This document shows positions 49,877 through 59,351 of a DNA stretch of 64,000 nucleotides, piece after piece. How positions within the stretch are numbered: the first letter of the stretch is position 1; each line of letters starts with the position of its first letter. The notes beneath the pieces are model-generated. The model was given only the letters and a program-made list of their open reading frames with translations, was not told the origin of the DNA and did not search any database. Location of the stretch: positions 558,001-622,000 of the forward strand of contig NZ_CP096882.1 in the NCBI RefSeq assembly GCF_023273875.1. Reading direction: 5' to 3'. A program made the position numbers and the translations under genes. The stretch comes from Pseudarthrobacter sp. SSS035. GTDB lineage: Bacteria > Actinomycetota > Actinomycetes > Actinomycetales > Micrococcaceae.

Positions 49877-50542
49877 TCATGATGGCGACGCGAACTGCCG
49901 CCGGATGGCGCCCCGAAGGGCACGTTCGGCGTCGAATCCGCTGGCACGTGCGGAGCCGACGACGGCGAGCAGCAGGTCGCCGAGCTCCTCCTCCGTTTGC
50001 GCGTCCGGGGTTTCGCCAAGCTCACCCACCGGAAGGACCGCTCCGGCACGCTCGGCCCGGTCAAGGAACTTCTGCGCCTTCGCCAGGGCCGGCAGTGCGT
50101 CCGGGACGCCTTCAAAAGGCCCCGTTCGCTCCGGACGTTCCGCAGTCTTCACCGCGTCCCACTTCCGGACAATCTCCGCCACCGAGGCAGGGAACGCGTC
50201 CTGCAGCGTGCCGTCGGGCAGGAAGACATGCGGATTGCGGCGGACCATTTTGGCACTCAGCCCGCGCGCGACGTCGTCGAACGTGAACGTGCCGCGCTCC
50301 TCGGCGAGCCGGGCGTGCAGCACCACCTGAAGCAGCACATCGCCCAGTTCGCCGCGGAGCTCGGCGTCATCCGCGCCGGTCTCGATGGTCTCGGCAACCT
50401 CGAAGGCCTCCTCCAGGAGGTACTCCACCAGTGAGGCATGGGTGAGGGCGCCCATCCACGGGCAGTGCTCGCGCAGCTGGGCTACGACAACGACCAGCCT
50501 GTCGATGGGAGCCTGCTCAGCCAAGGTTGTCGTAGGCGTCAT
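49877..50542 (-). CDS. mazG: MazG family nucleoside triphosphate pyrophosphohydrolase
   Basis: MazG hydrolyses (d)NTPs, including damaged ones, to NMP and pyrophosphate. The magnesium-binding signature is present: LLEEAFEVAETIE (E-E-x-x-E, near residue 42) and ELRGELGDVLLQVVLHA (E-x-x-D, near 65), with a second ELGDLLLAVVGSARASGF near 190 in the C-terminal repeat. ATG 50542 overlaps the end of add by 26 bases; TTG 50524 is another candidate. Synteny with enolase matches what I recall for mycobacteria (mazG near eno). Confidence 0.88.
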   Translation of the reverse strand: MTPTTTLAEQAPIDRLVVVVAQLREHCPWMGALTHASLVEYLLEEAFEVAETIETGADDAELRGELGDVLLQVVLHARLAEERGTFTFDDVARGLSAKMVRRNPHVFLPDGTLQDAFPASVAEIVRKWDAVKTAERPERTGPFEGVPDALPALAKAQKFLDRAERAGAVLPVGELGETPDAQTEEELGDLLLAVVGSARASGFDAERALRGAIRRQFASPS

Positions 50543-51665
50543 TGATGTACTCCACCAACGCTTCCTTCTCTTCAAGCGGCAGGAAGGATGCCTCGGCAGC
50601 GTTGAGTGTGAGCTCCAGCAGATCGTCGAGGTCGTAGTCGAAGGTCTCCACGAGGAGTTCGAACTCGTCCGTCAGGGTGACGCCGCTCATCAGCCGGTTG
50701 TCGGTGTTGATGGTGACGTTGAAGCCCAGCTGGTACAGCATGTCCAGCGGGTGGCTCTCGATGCCCTCGCCGAATCCGGCGATCGCTCCGGTCTGGAGGT
50801 TCGATGACGGGCAGATCTCCAGGGCGATGCCCCGATCGCGGACCCAGCTGGACAGGTCGCCCAGGGTGACCATGCCGATGCTGTCCTCGTCGCTCGCGGC
50901 GTCGTCGTCGTCGTCGAAATCCACCATGATGTCCTCGGCGATCCGGACGCCGTGGCCCAAACGCAGAGCCCGGCCGTCAACGAGGGCGGACTGGATGCTT
51001 TCGAGTCCGGCGGCCTCGCCGGCGTGCACCGTCGCGGGGAAGTTGTGCTGGGCGAGGTAGGTGAAGGCGTCCTTGAACCGGGACGGGAGGAAGCCGTCTT
51101 CCGCTCCGGCGATGTCAAAGCCCACAGCGCCCTTGTTGCGGTGGCGGACAGCCAGTTCGGCGATTTCCTGGCCACGGTCCGCGTGCCGCATGGCGGTGAT
51201 CAGCTGGCCCACCTGGATTTCGCGGCCGCTTTCGCTCACTGCGTCGACGCCGGCTTCGAGTCCTTCCTGGACTGCTTCAACAACCTCGTCCAGGGACAGG
51301 CCCTTCTGGAGGTGCTGCTCCGGCGCCCAGCGCACTTCGCCGTACACCACGCCGTCGTCCGCGAGGTCCTCGACGAATTCCTTGGCGACGCGGATGAGGC
51401 CTTCCTTGGTCTGCATCACGGCGACTGTGTGGTCGAACGTCTCCAGGTAGCGGACCAGCGAGCCGGAATCCGCGGACTCGCGGAACCACTCGCCCAGGGC
51501 CACCGGGTCCGTGGAAGGCAGCGTGTGGCCAACGGCCGCGGCCAGTTCGATGATGGTGGCTGGACGCAAACCACCGTCCAGGTGGTCGTGCAGCGAAACC
51601 TTAGGCAGGCTCTTCAGGTCGAAATCGATGGCAGGGGCAGCGTCAACAATAGGCTCAGTCACCAT
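50517..51665 (-). CDS. add: Adenosine deaminase
   Basis: Add converts adenosine and deoxyadenosine to inosine. The zinc-binding HxH is in VSLHDHLDGGLRP near residue 23, the substrate region PATVHAGEAAG near 217 contains the catalytic histidine and glutamate, EICPSSN lies near 280, and the metal-binding aspartate is in TINTDNRLMSGVTL near 317. ATG start with AAGG upstream; length 382 is somewhat longer than 340 because of an acidic insert (DFDDDDDAASDEDS) near residue 245, an actinobacterial trait. It continues the nucleoside salvage cluster downstream of the DedA genes. Confidence 0.94.
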   Translation of the reverse strand: MVTEPIVDAAPAIDFDLKSLPKVSLHDHLDGGLRPATIIELAAAVGHTLPSTDPVALGEWFRESADSGSLVRYLETFDHTVAVMQTKEGLIRVAKEFVEDLADDGVVYGEVRWAPEQHLQKGLSLDEVVEAVQEGLEAGVDAVSESGREIQVGQLITAMRHADRGQEIAELAVRHRNKGAVGFDIAGAEDGFLPSRFKDAFTYLAQHNFPATVHAGEAAGLESIQSALVDGRALRLGHGVRIAEDIMVDFDDDDDAASDEDSIGMVTLGDLSSWVRDRGIALEICPSSNLQTGAIAGFGEGIESHPLDMLYQLGFNVTINTDNRLMSGVTLTDEFELLVETFDYDLDDLLELTLNAAEASFLPLEEKEALVEYINDAYDNLG

Positions 51666-51701
51666 CCAACCTTAGGGTCGGCAGGCGGCTTATGCCAGCC
51701 G

Positions 51702-52430
51702 CTACTGTCCGCGCTGCTCCGCCTCAGCCGGGGAGGGCGCCAGCAGCGGCGACGCCGCGGTATGCGCGGGCACGGAACCTTCCGGGCCGCCGTCGAGCCA
51801 TTCATCCACAGTTTCGGCGTCATTGCGGGCCAGGTGCTTGTGCCACCAGCGCAGGAGGTGGTCGATCAGGATGCCCAGCACGATCGCGAACACCACGGCA
51901 ATGCCTGCGCTGAGCAGCGGGTTGTGGTGGAGCCAGGGGAACGAACTGGCCAGGATCCCGATGCCGATGGAGTACCCCACCCACGTGATGCAGGCGAAGG
52001 CATCCAGGAGGAAGAACCGGCGGTGCGCGAAGCCGGTACTGCCGGCCACATAGTTGACCGCCACCCGGCCCCAGGGAATATAGCGCGCCGTGAAGATCAG
52101 GACGGCGCCGCGTTTTTCGAGTTCATACCGTGCCCAGCCGAAGGCCTTCTGCACTTTGGGACGCCGCATCCACTTCCAGCGGTGGAGGCCGATCCTGCGG
52201 CCGAGCATAAAGGCCATGTTGTCACCGGCGATGGCACCGACCAGGGCTGTCGCGCCCAGGATCCAGAGATTCGGTTCACCGCTGTGCCGGGAAAACGCGG
52301 CCAACGCCACAATCAGCGTCTCGCTGGGGACCACCATGGCAAAGCCGTCGATGAAGAAGAACACCAGAAGGACCGGGTAGATCCACCATTGGCCCGCTGC
52401 ATGGAGCACGGCCTCATTAATAAACTCCAC
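51702..52430 (-). CDS. DedA family membrane protein (first of two)
   Basis: DedA/SNARE-associated proteins are polytopic membrane proteins that include undecaprenyl-phosphate and phospholipid flippases. This 242-residue protein has about five hydrophobic segments. Family features are a membrane-embedded acidic segment (FFIDGFAMVVPSETLIVALAAF near residue 25), GDNMAFMLGRRIG near 70, and TARYIPWGRVAVNYVAGSTGF near 113 with the conserved F/Y-x-P-x-x-R. It is 105 bases from the second DedA gene, which has similar order and length but only moderate similarity by eye. Confidence 0.88.
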   Translation of the reverse strand: MEFINEAVLHAAGQWWIYPVLLVFFFIDGFAMVVPSETLIVALAAFSRHSGEPNLWILGATALVGAIAGDNMAFMLGRRIGLHRWKWMRRPKVQKAFGWARYELEKRGAVLIFTARYIPWGRVAVNYVAGSTGFAHRRFFLLDAFACITWVGYSIGIGILASSFPWLHHNPLLSAGIAVVFAIVLGILIDHLLRWWHKHLARNDAETVDEWLDGGPEGSVPAHTAASPLLAPSPAEAEQRGQ

Positions 52431-52535
52431 GCGGGTCTTGCTCCTAGACGAAATGATGCAGCCGGAAGTGACGTAAGTCGCTCTTCAGTGTCCCATGCCC
52501 GGGACCCTGCCCGCTACGCACGGACGCCGCAAACC

Positions 52536-53165
52536 CTAGGCTTCCGGATCCTTCAGCCGCTCCACCACAGGAACCTTTCCCCGGATGCGGTTAATGACCA
52601 GATCCACCACGATTCCAAGGCCCACGGCGCAGACGATTGCGATGGCCGCGCCGAGCAGATGGTTGTTTTCGAACCACTGGCCGAAGAACAGCCCGATACC
52701 CACCGAGTAGGAGGCCCAGAGCGTGGCGGAAAGGACCGTCAGGCCGACGAAACGCAAGTGCGGATAGTGGGTCACGCCCGCCGTGAGGTTGACGGCGACC
52801 CTTCCGATAGGGATGAACCGCGCCACGAGGATGAGCGACGCCGGCCGCTTCCTCAGCTCGTCGCCTGCCCAGCGGAAGGCACTTTGCATCCGCGGTCCGC
52901 GCATCCAGTGCCAGCGCCGGGTCCCCACCCGGCGTCCGATGAGGTACGCGATGTTGTCGCCGGAGAACGCGCCCAGGCCCGCGACGGCCATCAGCAGCCA
53001 GGGATTGGGGACGTCCGCGGTGGCGGCAACCGCGGCCAGGCCCACCACCACGGATTCGCTGGGAATAGGCGGGAAAAACCCGTCAATCAGGCAGCAGGCC
53101 AGCACAAGGAGGAGCACCCACGGCTGCCCGGCGGCGGCAAGGATGAATTCATTGATGGCCTGCAT
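52536..53165 (-). CDS. DedA family membrane protein (second)
   Basis: A 209-residue DedA paralogue. Shared marks are CCLIDGFFPPIPSESVVVGLAAVAA near residue 24, GDNIAYLIGRRVGTRRWHWMRG near 73, and VARFIPIGRVAVNLTAGVTHYP near 112. The start is ATG 53165, 5 bases after the end of deoA; the 507-residue frame that runs further upstream is only an antisense-free overlap with deoA in another frame. Its position directly behind deoA suggests co-transcription with the nucleoside genes, though no functional link is known. Confidence 0.87.
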   Translation of the reverse strand: MQAINEFILAAAGQPWVLLLVLACCLIDGFFPPIPSESVVVGLAAVAATADVPNPWLLMAVAGLGAFSGDNIAYLIGRRVGTRRWHWMRGPRMQSAFRWAGDELRKRPASLILVARFIPIGRVAVNLTAGVTHYPHLRFVGLTVLSATLWASYSVGIGLFFGQWFENNHLLGAAIAIVCAVGLGIVVDLVINRIRGKVPVVERLKDPEA

Positions 53166-53170
53166 TGTCC

Positions 53171-54484
53171 CTACGCTATTCGGTCGATGATGAGCTGCTG
53201 GGCCGGGCGCGACCCTTCCGGGGCGATCGTGACGGCGTGCTCCAGGGCTTCCTTGGCACGGGCGAACTTCTCCGGCGTGTCCGTGAGCAGCGTCATCAGC
53301 GGCTCGCCGGCACGGACCGTGGCACCGGGCTTTGCATGCATGCGGATCCCTGCACCGGCCTGGACGGCGTCTTCCTTGCGGGCACGTCCCGCGCCGAGGC
53401 GCCACGCCGCAACGCCCACTGCCAAGGCATCGAGCCCCACCAGGACACCGTCGGCCGGGGCGTAGATGACCTCGGATTCCTTGGCGACCGGCAGCTTGGC
53501 GCGCGGATCTCCGCCCTGCGCTTCGATCATCCGGTTCCAGACGTCCATGGCCCGGCCGTCCTTCAACGCGGCGCGCGGATCGGCGTCGTGGACGCCAGCG
53601 CAGGCCAGCATCTCTTCGGCCAGCCGGACGGTCAGTTCGACGACGTCTTCCGGGCCGCCGCCGGCCAGGACCTCCACGGATTCCTCCACTTCGATCGCGT
53701 TGCCTGCGGTGAGGCCGAGCGGGGTGCTCATGTTGGTCAGCAGCGCCACGGTGTTCACCCCAGCGTCCTTGCCGAGGGCCACCATGGTTTCGGCCAGTTC
53801 GCGTGCCCGTGCCTCGTCCTTCATAAAGGCTCCGCTGCCCACCTTCACGTCCAGGACCAGGGACCCCGTGCCTTCGGCGATCTTCTTGCTCATGATCGAG
53901 GAGGCGATCAGCGGGATCGCCTCGACCGTGCCGGTGACGTCCCGCAGCGCGTAGAGCTTCTTGTCCGCCGGCGCCAGCCCCGCCCCGGCAGCGCAGATCA
54001 CGGCGCCCACGTCCTGAAGCTGCGCCATCATTTCGTCGTTGCTCAGGGCCGCCCGCCAACCGGGGATCGATTCCAGCTTGTCCAGGGTGCCGCCGGTGTG
54101 GCCCAGCCCGCGGCCCGACAGCTGCGGCACGGCCACGCCGAACACTGCCACCAGGGGTGCCAGCGGGAGTGTGATCTTGTCCCCCACTCCCCCGGTGGAG
54201 TGCTTGTCGCTGGTGGCCTTCACGCCGCCGTCGGGCCGCCGGAGGCCGCCGAAGTCCATCCGTTCGCCCGAGGCGATCATCGCCGCCGTCCAGCGCGAAA
54301 TTTCGGCGCGGTCCATGCCGTTGAGCAGAATGGCCATGTTCAACGCGGCCATCTGTTCGTCGGCGATGACCCCGCGGGTGTACGCGTCAATGGTCCAGTC
54401 GATCTGCTCCGGGCTCAGGGCGCCCCGGTCCCGCTTGGTGCGGATGATGTCGACGGCGTCGAATGCCTCAGTTGCCTGTGTCAC
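53171..54484 (-). CDS. deoA: Thymidine (pyrimidine-nucleoside) phosphorylase
   Basis: DeoA phosphorolyses thymidine or deoxyuridine to base and deoxyribose-1-phosphate. Motifs are DKHSTGGVGDKITLPLAPLVA near residue 92 (phosphate loop), SGRGLGHTGGTLDKLESIPG near 122 with the thymidine-phosphorylase signature, and IMSKKIAEGTGSLVLDVKVGSGAFM near 197. Length 437 is normal. It overlaps cdd by four bases (ATGA) and precedes the DedA gene by five bases, so it is part of the bmp-ABC-cdd-deoA run. Confidence 0.93.
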   Translation of the reverse strand: MTQATEAFDAVDIIRTKRDRGALSPEQIDWTIDAYTRGVIADEQMAALNMAILLNGMDRAEISRWTAAMIASGERMDFGGLRRPDGGVKATSDKHSTGGVGDKITLPLAPLVAVFGVAVPQLSGRGLGHTGGTLDKLESIPGWRAALSNDEMMAQLQDVGAVICAAGAGLAPADKKLYALRDVTGTVEAIPLIASSIMSKKIAEGTGSLVLDVKVGSGAFMKDEARARELAETMVALGKDAGVNTVALLTNMSTPLGLTAGNAIEVEESVEVLAGGGPEDVVELTVRLAEEMLACAGVHDADPRAALKDGRAMDVWNRMIEAQGGDPRAKLPVAKESEVIYAPADGVLVGLDALAVGVAAWRLGAGRARKEDAVQAGAGIRMHAKPGATVRAGEPLMTLLTDTPEKFARAKEALEHAVTIAPEGSRPAQQLIIDRIA

Positions 54485-54894
54485 CTTGGATCCTCCAGGT
54501 TTTGGGGACCAAATGCGTCGGGCAGCACCTGGTCCATGGTTTTGATGCCTTGGGTGGTCATAAGCTCCATGCCAGGCGCGCGGAATTCATAGAGAAGCTG
54601 CCGGCAGCGGCCGCACGGCATGAGCACGTTACCGGCGGCGTCTACGCAGTAGAACGCGCGCAACAACCCGCCGCCGGTCATGTGCAGGTTTCCCACCAGG
54701 GCACATTCAGCACACAGGGAGAGCCCGTAGCTGGCGTTCTCCACGTTGCAGCCGCTGACAAGCCGCCCGTCCTCGGTGAAGGCCGCGGCCCCCACCGGGA
54801 ACTTTGAATACGGGGCGTAGGCGTTTTTCATGGCGTCGACAGCCGCGGCCTCCAGCGCCTGCCAGTCGACGGCGTTCTGTTCCACGGCCGTCAA
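54481..54894 (-). CDS. cdd: Cytidine deaminase
   Basis: Cdd deaminates cytidine and deoxycytidine to uridine species. It is the small tetrameric type, 137 residues: NVENASYGLSLCAECALVGN near residue 42 with the C-x-E catalytic motif, and MPCGRCRQLLYEF near 90 supplying the other two zinc cysteines. The start is TTG 54894 overlapping the upstream permease stop (TTGA); GTG 54885 is an alternative. It links the ABC importer to DeoA within one transcript. Confidence 0.94.
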   Translation of the reverse strand: MTAVEQNAVDWQALEAAAVDAMKNAYAPYSKFPVGAAAFTEDGRLVSGCNVENASYGLSLCAECALVGNLHMTGGGLLRAFYCVDAAGNVLMPCGRCRQLLYEFRAPGMELMTTQGIKTMDQVLPDAFGPQNLEDPR

Positions 54895-56216
54895 CCCTTG
54901 ACGTACGGGATGCCGCTGGCCGCCGGTGGCCTGGACCGGCCCACCAGCCCGGCCACCGCCAGCACGGTCACCAGGTAGGGCAGCATGGCCATGAACTGGC
55001 TCGGTACGGGCGTTCCGATGATGGTCACAATGCTCTGCAGGTTGTCCGCAAAGCCGAACAGCAGGGCAGCGAAGAACGCTCCGATCGGGTTCCAGCGTCC
55101 GAAGATCAGCGCTGCGAGTGCGATGAAGCCTCGTCCGCCGGAGATTTCCTTCGTGAAGCTGTCGATGGCCACGAGCGTGAAGAACGAGCCACCGATTCCT
55201 GCGATGGCACCGCCCAACGTGACGTTCCAGAAACGCGTGGCGTTGACCTTGATGCCCATCGTGTCGGCGGCCTGCGGGTGTTCACCCACAGCACGGACGC
55301 GCAGGCCCCACTTGGTCTTGAACAGGCCAACCCACACAACGATCACGGCGACGTACATCAGGTAGCCCACCAGCGACTGCTTGAACAGGATGGGGCCGAG
55401 GATCGGGATTCCGGAGAGGATGGGAATCGGGATGATGTCCAGGCCGGGCGGTGAGTTGAACTTTGCCTTGTCCGCCTGCATAACGGTGCTGAACAGGAAG
55501 CCGGTGACGCCGGAAATCAGGACGTTGAGCACCACGCCGACGATGATTTGGTTGACCAGGTACTTGATGCTGAACACCGCGAGCACCATGGATACCGCCG
55601 CGCCGGCCACAGCGGCCGCAAGCAGGCCCACGAAGGGGTTCTGCGTAATGCTGGCCACGATTGCCGCGGTGAAGGCGCCGCCCAGGAGCTGGCCTTCGAT
55701 GGCGATGTTGACTACCCCGACCCGCTCGCACAGTACGCCGGACAAAGAGCCGAATACCAGCGGGACGGCCAGGGTGACTGAACCGGCGATGAGTCCGGCC
55801 AGCGAAATGCTGGGCGTCCGGGCACCGCCCACCACCCAGATGAGGAAGGCTGCCACAAACAGCACCGTAAAAGTGACGGTCAGCCAGGCCGGCGTGGGCC
55901 GGGCCTTGGTCTTCAGGAAGACGGAGTAGGCCGCCAGCCCAAGCATCAAGACCGAGAGAATGATGCCGCCCGGCATTGCGGGAATTTCCAGCACGGGCAG
56001 CTGGAAAAAATCTCCGCCGGTGGAAATTCCGAACCTTGCGGTCTGCGCTGATCCCATCAGGCCGAAGAAAATGAAAGCGACGAGTCCCAGCGCCGAGAGC
56101 AGGACCGGGGTTTTCCAGAGAACCGGTTTGCCGGATGTTGCCTGGGCCTCCTCGGCCTGGGGCGCTGTGCCGGGCGTTCCGCGTCCCGGCAGGGGCGAAG
56201 TTGCTGTTGCGCTCAT
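54891..56216 (-). CDS. Nucleoside ABC permease (NupQ/YufQ-like)
   Basis: One of two permeases of a BMP-type nucleoside importer. About nine to ten hydrophobic segments are present after a 40-residue hydrophilic N-terminus. Family features are VFGSLSGVLCERVGVVNIAIEGQLL near residue 160, the coupling loop GLRVRAVGEHPQAADTMGIKVNATRFWNV near 314, and GRGFIALAALIFGRWNPIGAFFAALLFG near 375. ATG 56216 was chosen; the frame to 56447 overlaps the preceding gene. It overlaps both neighbours by four bases, showing tight coupling. Confidence 0.9.
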   Translation of the reverse strand: MSATATSPLPGRGTPGTAPQAEEAQATSGKPVLWKTPVLLSALGLVAFIFFGLMGSAQTARFGISTGGDFFQLPVLEIPAMPGGIILSVLMLGLAAYSVFLKTKARPTPAWLTVTFTVLFVAAFLIWVVGGARTPSISLAGLIAGSVTLAVPLVFGSLSGVLCERVGVVNIAIEGQLLGGAFTAAIVASITQNPFVGLLAAAVAGAAVSMVLAVFSIKYLVNQIIVGVVLNVLISGVTGFLFSTVMQADKAKFNSPPGLDIIPIPILSGIPILGPILFKQSLVGYLMYVAVIVVWVGLFKTKWGLRVRAVGEHPQAADTMGIKVNATRFWNVTLGGAIAGIGGSFFTLVAIDSFTKEISGGRGFIALAALIFGRWNPIGAFFAALLFGFADNLQSIVTIIGTPVPSQFMAMLPYLVTVLAVAGLVGRSRPPAASGIPYVKG

Positions 56217-57580
56217 GCTGCGCCTCCGGTGGTTGCTGCCTGCTGGGATTTTCCGGCCCTGGCCGGCTTCTTGCGGCGGGGGTTCAGCCCGAAGACTGCC
56301 CGGACCAGCGGAGGTGCCGCGATAAAGAGGACAATCAGCGACTGGACCACCAGGACGATGTCGATGGGCGTTCCGGTCTGGATCTGCATCTGCACGGCAC
56401 CGGCGCGGAAGGCGCCGAACAGCAGGCCGGCAGCGAAGGTGCCCCACGGCGTCGAACGTCCCAGCAGCGCCACCGTGATGGCGTCAAACCCGTACGTTGC
56501 CGCAACGCCATCGGTCAGGACCTTTTCCGTGCCTGCCACCTGGGCCACGCCGGACATTCCCGCCAGCGCACCGGCGATGGCCATGACCAGGATGGTGGAC
56601 CGGGAGACGTTGATTCCGGCGGTCAGGGCAGCCTTCGGATTGGCTCCCACGGCCCGGAATTCAAAGCCGACGGTGGAGCGGTTCAGCAGCCACCACACCA
56701 GGACGGTGGCCGCGATGGCCAGGACGAAGCCCAGGTGCAGGCGATACTGGGAGCCGAAAATCTGGGGGTACACGGCGGTTGGGTCCAGGATGGGCGAGAT
56801 CGGGTTGGACTCCCCCGGACGCTGGAACGCCGGAGTGTTCAGCAGGTATCCCAGTAAGTACAGCGCAATGTAGTTGAACATGATGGTCAGGATGACTTCG
56901 TGGGCTCCTGTCCGGGCCTTCAGGAGACCAACCAGGCCACCCCAGAGGGCGCCTCCCACGATGCCTGCCACAAGGACGAGCAACAGGTGCAGGCCCAACG
57001 GAAGGTGCAGGGCGAATCCGACCCAGCCCGCCAGGATGCCGGCCATGATGATCTGGCCCTGGGCGCCAATGTTGAACAGGCCGGCCCGGAACGCGAGCGC
57101 GACGCCGAGGCCTGCCGTGATGAGCGGTGTGGCGATGGTGAGGGTTTCCATCAGCGGCGCGAACTGGACCGCGAGGCTGGAACCCCGGGGGTTGAAGACC
57201 GAGCCCTGGAACAAGGCAATGTAGGACTGTGTGGCGGCCTGCCAGACTGCGGAGAGGAAGTCTGTGGGCCGGGCGAACAGATACGCCGAGGTGGTGCTGA
57301 CGCGCTCGTCCGTGGCGGCGATCAACAGTCCGCCCAGCACAAGGGCCAGCAGCACCGCCAGGACTGAGACCATGCCGCTGCCGGTGAAAATCTTCCGGAG
57401 CAGCGTGTCCGGCCCGCCGGGCAGCTTTCCGCTTTGGGCGCTGGCTGGTACGGCTGAAGGGCTGATGGCCCCGCCGGCCGTGTCCACGGCCACCGCGGCG
57501 GCGGTTTCGTCCGCCGCCGGGGTTGGCTCGTCCGCTTTCGCATGCTGGTCCGCATGCTTAGGGTGACGCTCTTCAGGCAT
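56213..57580 (-). CDS. Nucleoside ABC permease (NupP/YufP-like)
   Basis: The other membrane subunit, 455 residues, with a long disordered Ala/Pro N-terminus (about 70 residues) and about nine hydrophobic segments. Family motifs are LTIATPLITAGLGVALAFRAGLFNIGAQGQI near residues 145-175, ARTGAHEVILTIMFNYIALYLLGYLL near 223, and the coupling loop VGFEFRAVGANPKAALTAGINVSRSTI near 308. ATG start overlaps the ATPase gene by eight bases, and its end overlaps the next permease by four. Confidence 0.9.
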   Translation of the reverse strand: MPEERHPKHADQHAKADEPTPAADETAAAVAVDTAGGAISPSAVPASAQSGKLPGGPDTLLRKIFTGSGMVSVLAVLLALVLGGLLIAATDERVSTTSAYLFARPTDFLSAVWQAATQSYIALFQGSVFNPRGSSLAVQFAPLMETLTIATPLITAGLGVALAFRAGLFNIGAQGQIIMAGILAGWVGFALHLPLGLHLLLVLVAGIVGGALWGGLVGLLKARTGAHEVILTIMFNYIALYLLGYLLNTPAFQRPGESNPISPILDPTAVYPQIFGSQYRLHLGFVLAIAATVLVWWLLNRSTVGFEFRAVGANPKAALTAGINVSRSTILVMAIAGALAGMSGVAQVAGTEKVLTDGVAATYGFDAITVALLGRSTPWGTFAAGLLFGAFRAGAVQMQIQTGTPIDIVLVVQSLIVLFIAAPPLVRAVFGLNPRRKKPARAGKSQQAATTGGAA

Positions 57581-59231
57581 GATCGCCTCCTTCGGCGCTG
57601 GAGGTTCCGCGGCGTTCTGCGGCGGCGGAGTCCGTCTTGTCAGCGGCTGATGTGTCAGCGCCGGTCTTGCTTACGCTCGCGGTACCTGAGCCGGTCTTGT
57701 CAGGGCTCGTCTTATCTGCACTCGCAGCGTCCTCCGGTGAGATGCCGGCCATCATCAGGCCCAGGACGCCGCGTCCGGTCCCTGCCGGAACGATTCCCAC
57801 CAGCTTGCCCTTATAGAGCACGGCGATGCGGTCGGCGAGCTCCATGACTTCGTCCAGTTCGGTGGAGATGATCATGACAGGCGTGCCCTGGTCGCGTTCC
57901 GCCACGATCCGTTTATGAAGGAACTCGATGGACCCGACGTCCACACCCCTGGTGGGCTGTGAGGCAATGAAGAGCCGCAGCGGCCGGGACAGCTCCCGTG
58001 CCATGACCACCTTCTGTTGATTGCCGCCCGAGAGCGTGCCGGCCGCCAACAGGCCCGAGGGTGTCCGGACATCGAACTCGTCGATCCGTGATTTGGCGTT
58101 CTCCAGGACCTTCGCCGGACTCATGCTGATGCCCTTGGCAAACGGCGGCTGATCGTACCGGTCAAGAATCAGGTTTTCGGCGATCGAGAACGTGCCGATG
58201 AGGCCGTCAACAGACCGGTCTTCCGGAACGAAGCCGACGCCGGCGTTAAGCACCTCCTTCACACTGCGGCCAACAAGTTCCACATCGTCCAGGAGGATGG
58301 AGCCGTGGACGCGGTCCTGGAGCCCGAGGATGGCCTCGGTGAGTTCGGTCTGGCCGTTGCCTTGGACGCCTGCGACGGCCAGGATCTCTCCGCGGGCAAT
58401 GTCGAAGCTCAGGCCGTCCACGGTGTGCTGCCCGTTCGGGGCGATGACTGTGAGGTCTTTGACCTGGAAAGTCTTCTCTTTGGGGGTGGCGGGTGCCTTC
58501 TCGAGTGTGAGGCTGACGGCGCGGCCCACCATCATGGAGGCCAGCTCCGCGGTGGAGGCGCCTGGATGCGCCGAACCAACAACCTTGCCCCGCCGGATCA
58601 CGGTGATGGTGTCCGAGACAGCCTTCACCTCGCGCAGCTTGTGCGAGATGAAGACTATCGAGGTTCCGTTGGACTTGAGCTGGCGCATGATGTCCAGCAG
58701 TTCGTCGGTTTCCTGGGGCGTCAGCACTGCCGTGGGTTCATCCAGGATGAGGACCTTGGCGTCGCGGACCAGGGCTTTGATGATTTCCACCCGCTGCTGG
58801 ACGCCCACCGGGAGGTCCTCCACCAGGGCGTCGGGGTCGACGTCGAACCCGTAGCGGTCAGAGATTTCCTTGATCTTGCGCCGGGTGTCGTCCAGGTTGA
58901 GGAAACCGCCGGCTTTGGTGGACTCGGCGCCGAGCGCCACATTCTCGGCCACGGTAAACACGGGAACGAGCATAAAGTGCTGGTGCACCATGCCGATGCC
59001 GGCGGCCATGGCGTCTCCGGGGCCGCGGAAGTAGACCGGTTTGTCGTCGATGAGGATTTCGCCCTCAGAGGGCTCGTAGAGCCCGTACAGCACATTCATC
59101 AGGGTGGACTTGCCGGCCCCGTTCTCGCCCAGCAGACAGTGGATCTGTCCGGGTTCAACCACCACGTCGATGTGATCGTTGGCGAGCAGGGAGCCGAAGC
59201 GTTTGGTGATCCCTCTGAGTTCAAGTTTCAA
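57573..59231 (-). CDS. Nucleoside ABC transporter ATPase (NupO/YufO-like, duplicated)
   Basis: A 552-residue ATPase with two ABC domains in one chain. Domain 1 has Walker A LLGENGAGKSTLMNVL near residue 35 and Walker B KVLILDEPTAVLTPQE near 165; the signature is degenerate (LPVGVQQRVEIIK). Domain 2 shows the usual partial Walker A (GVQGNGQTELTEAI near 275), signature LSGGNQQKVVMARELSR near 400, and PTRGVDVGSIEFLHKRI near 420. TTG 59231 opens KLELRGITKRFGS; the longer frame has no similarity. The last 45 residues are Lys/Thr/Ser/Asp-rich repeats (DKTSPDKTG, SKTGADTSAADKTD), unique to this protein. Confidence 0.88.
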   Translation of the reverse strand: MKLELRGITKRFGSLLANDHIDVVVEPGQIHCLLGENGAGKSTLMNVLYGLYEPSEGEILIDDKPVYFRGPGDAMAAGIGMVHQHFMLVPVFTVAENVALGAESTKAGGFLNLDDTRRKIKEISDRYGFDVDPDALVEDLPVGVQQRVEIIKALVRDAKVLILDEPTAVLTPQETDELLDIMRQLKSNGTSIVFISHKLREVKAVSDTITVIRRGKVVGSAHPGASTAELASMMVGRAVSLTLEKAPATPKEKTFQVKDLTVIAPNGQHTVDGLSFDIARGEILAVAGVQGNGQTELTEAILGLQDRVHGSILLDDVELVGRSVKEVLNAGVGFVPEDRSVDGLIGTFSIAENLILDRYDQPPFAKGISMSPAKVLENAKSRIDEFDVRTPSGLLAAGTLSGGNQQKVVMARELSRPLRLFIASQPTRGVDVGSIEFLHKRIVAERDQGTPVMIISTELDEVMELADRIAVLYKGKLVGIVPAGTGRGVLGLMMAGISPEDAASADKTSPDKTGSGTASVSKTGADTSAADKTDSAAAERRGTSSAEGGDHA

Positions 59232-59351
59232 AACTCTGACCAATCTCGAAGCGTCCGGTGATTCCCCACCGGACGGGATAAGTGGCTGCAGCACCAGCCT
59301 AGTGTGTGCAGTCCTGCGTGGGCGGTCTCGCCGACGGCGAATTCCAACGCA

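Noticed and set aside
50952..53465. 837-codon plus-strand open frame across add, the dedA genes and deoA
   Set aside because: Antisense to four well-supported genes, with no recognisable domain; a product of GC-rich third positions.
53166..54059. Upstream 298 codons joined in frame to the second DedA gene
   Set aside because: They overlap deoA on the same strand in another frame, are Gly/Arg-rich and lack similarity; DedA proteins start at the Met at 53165.
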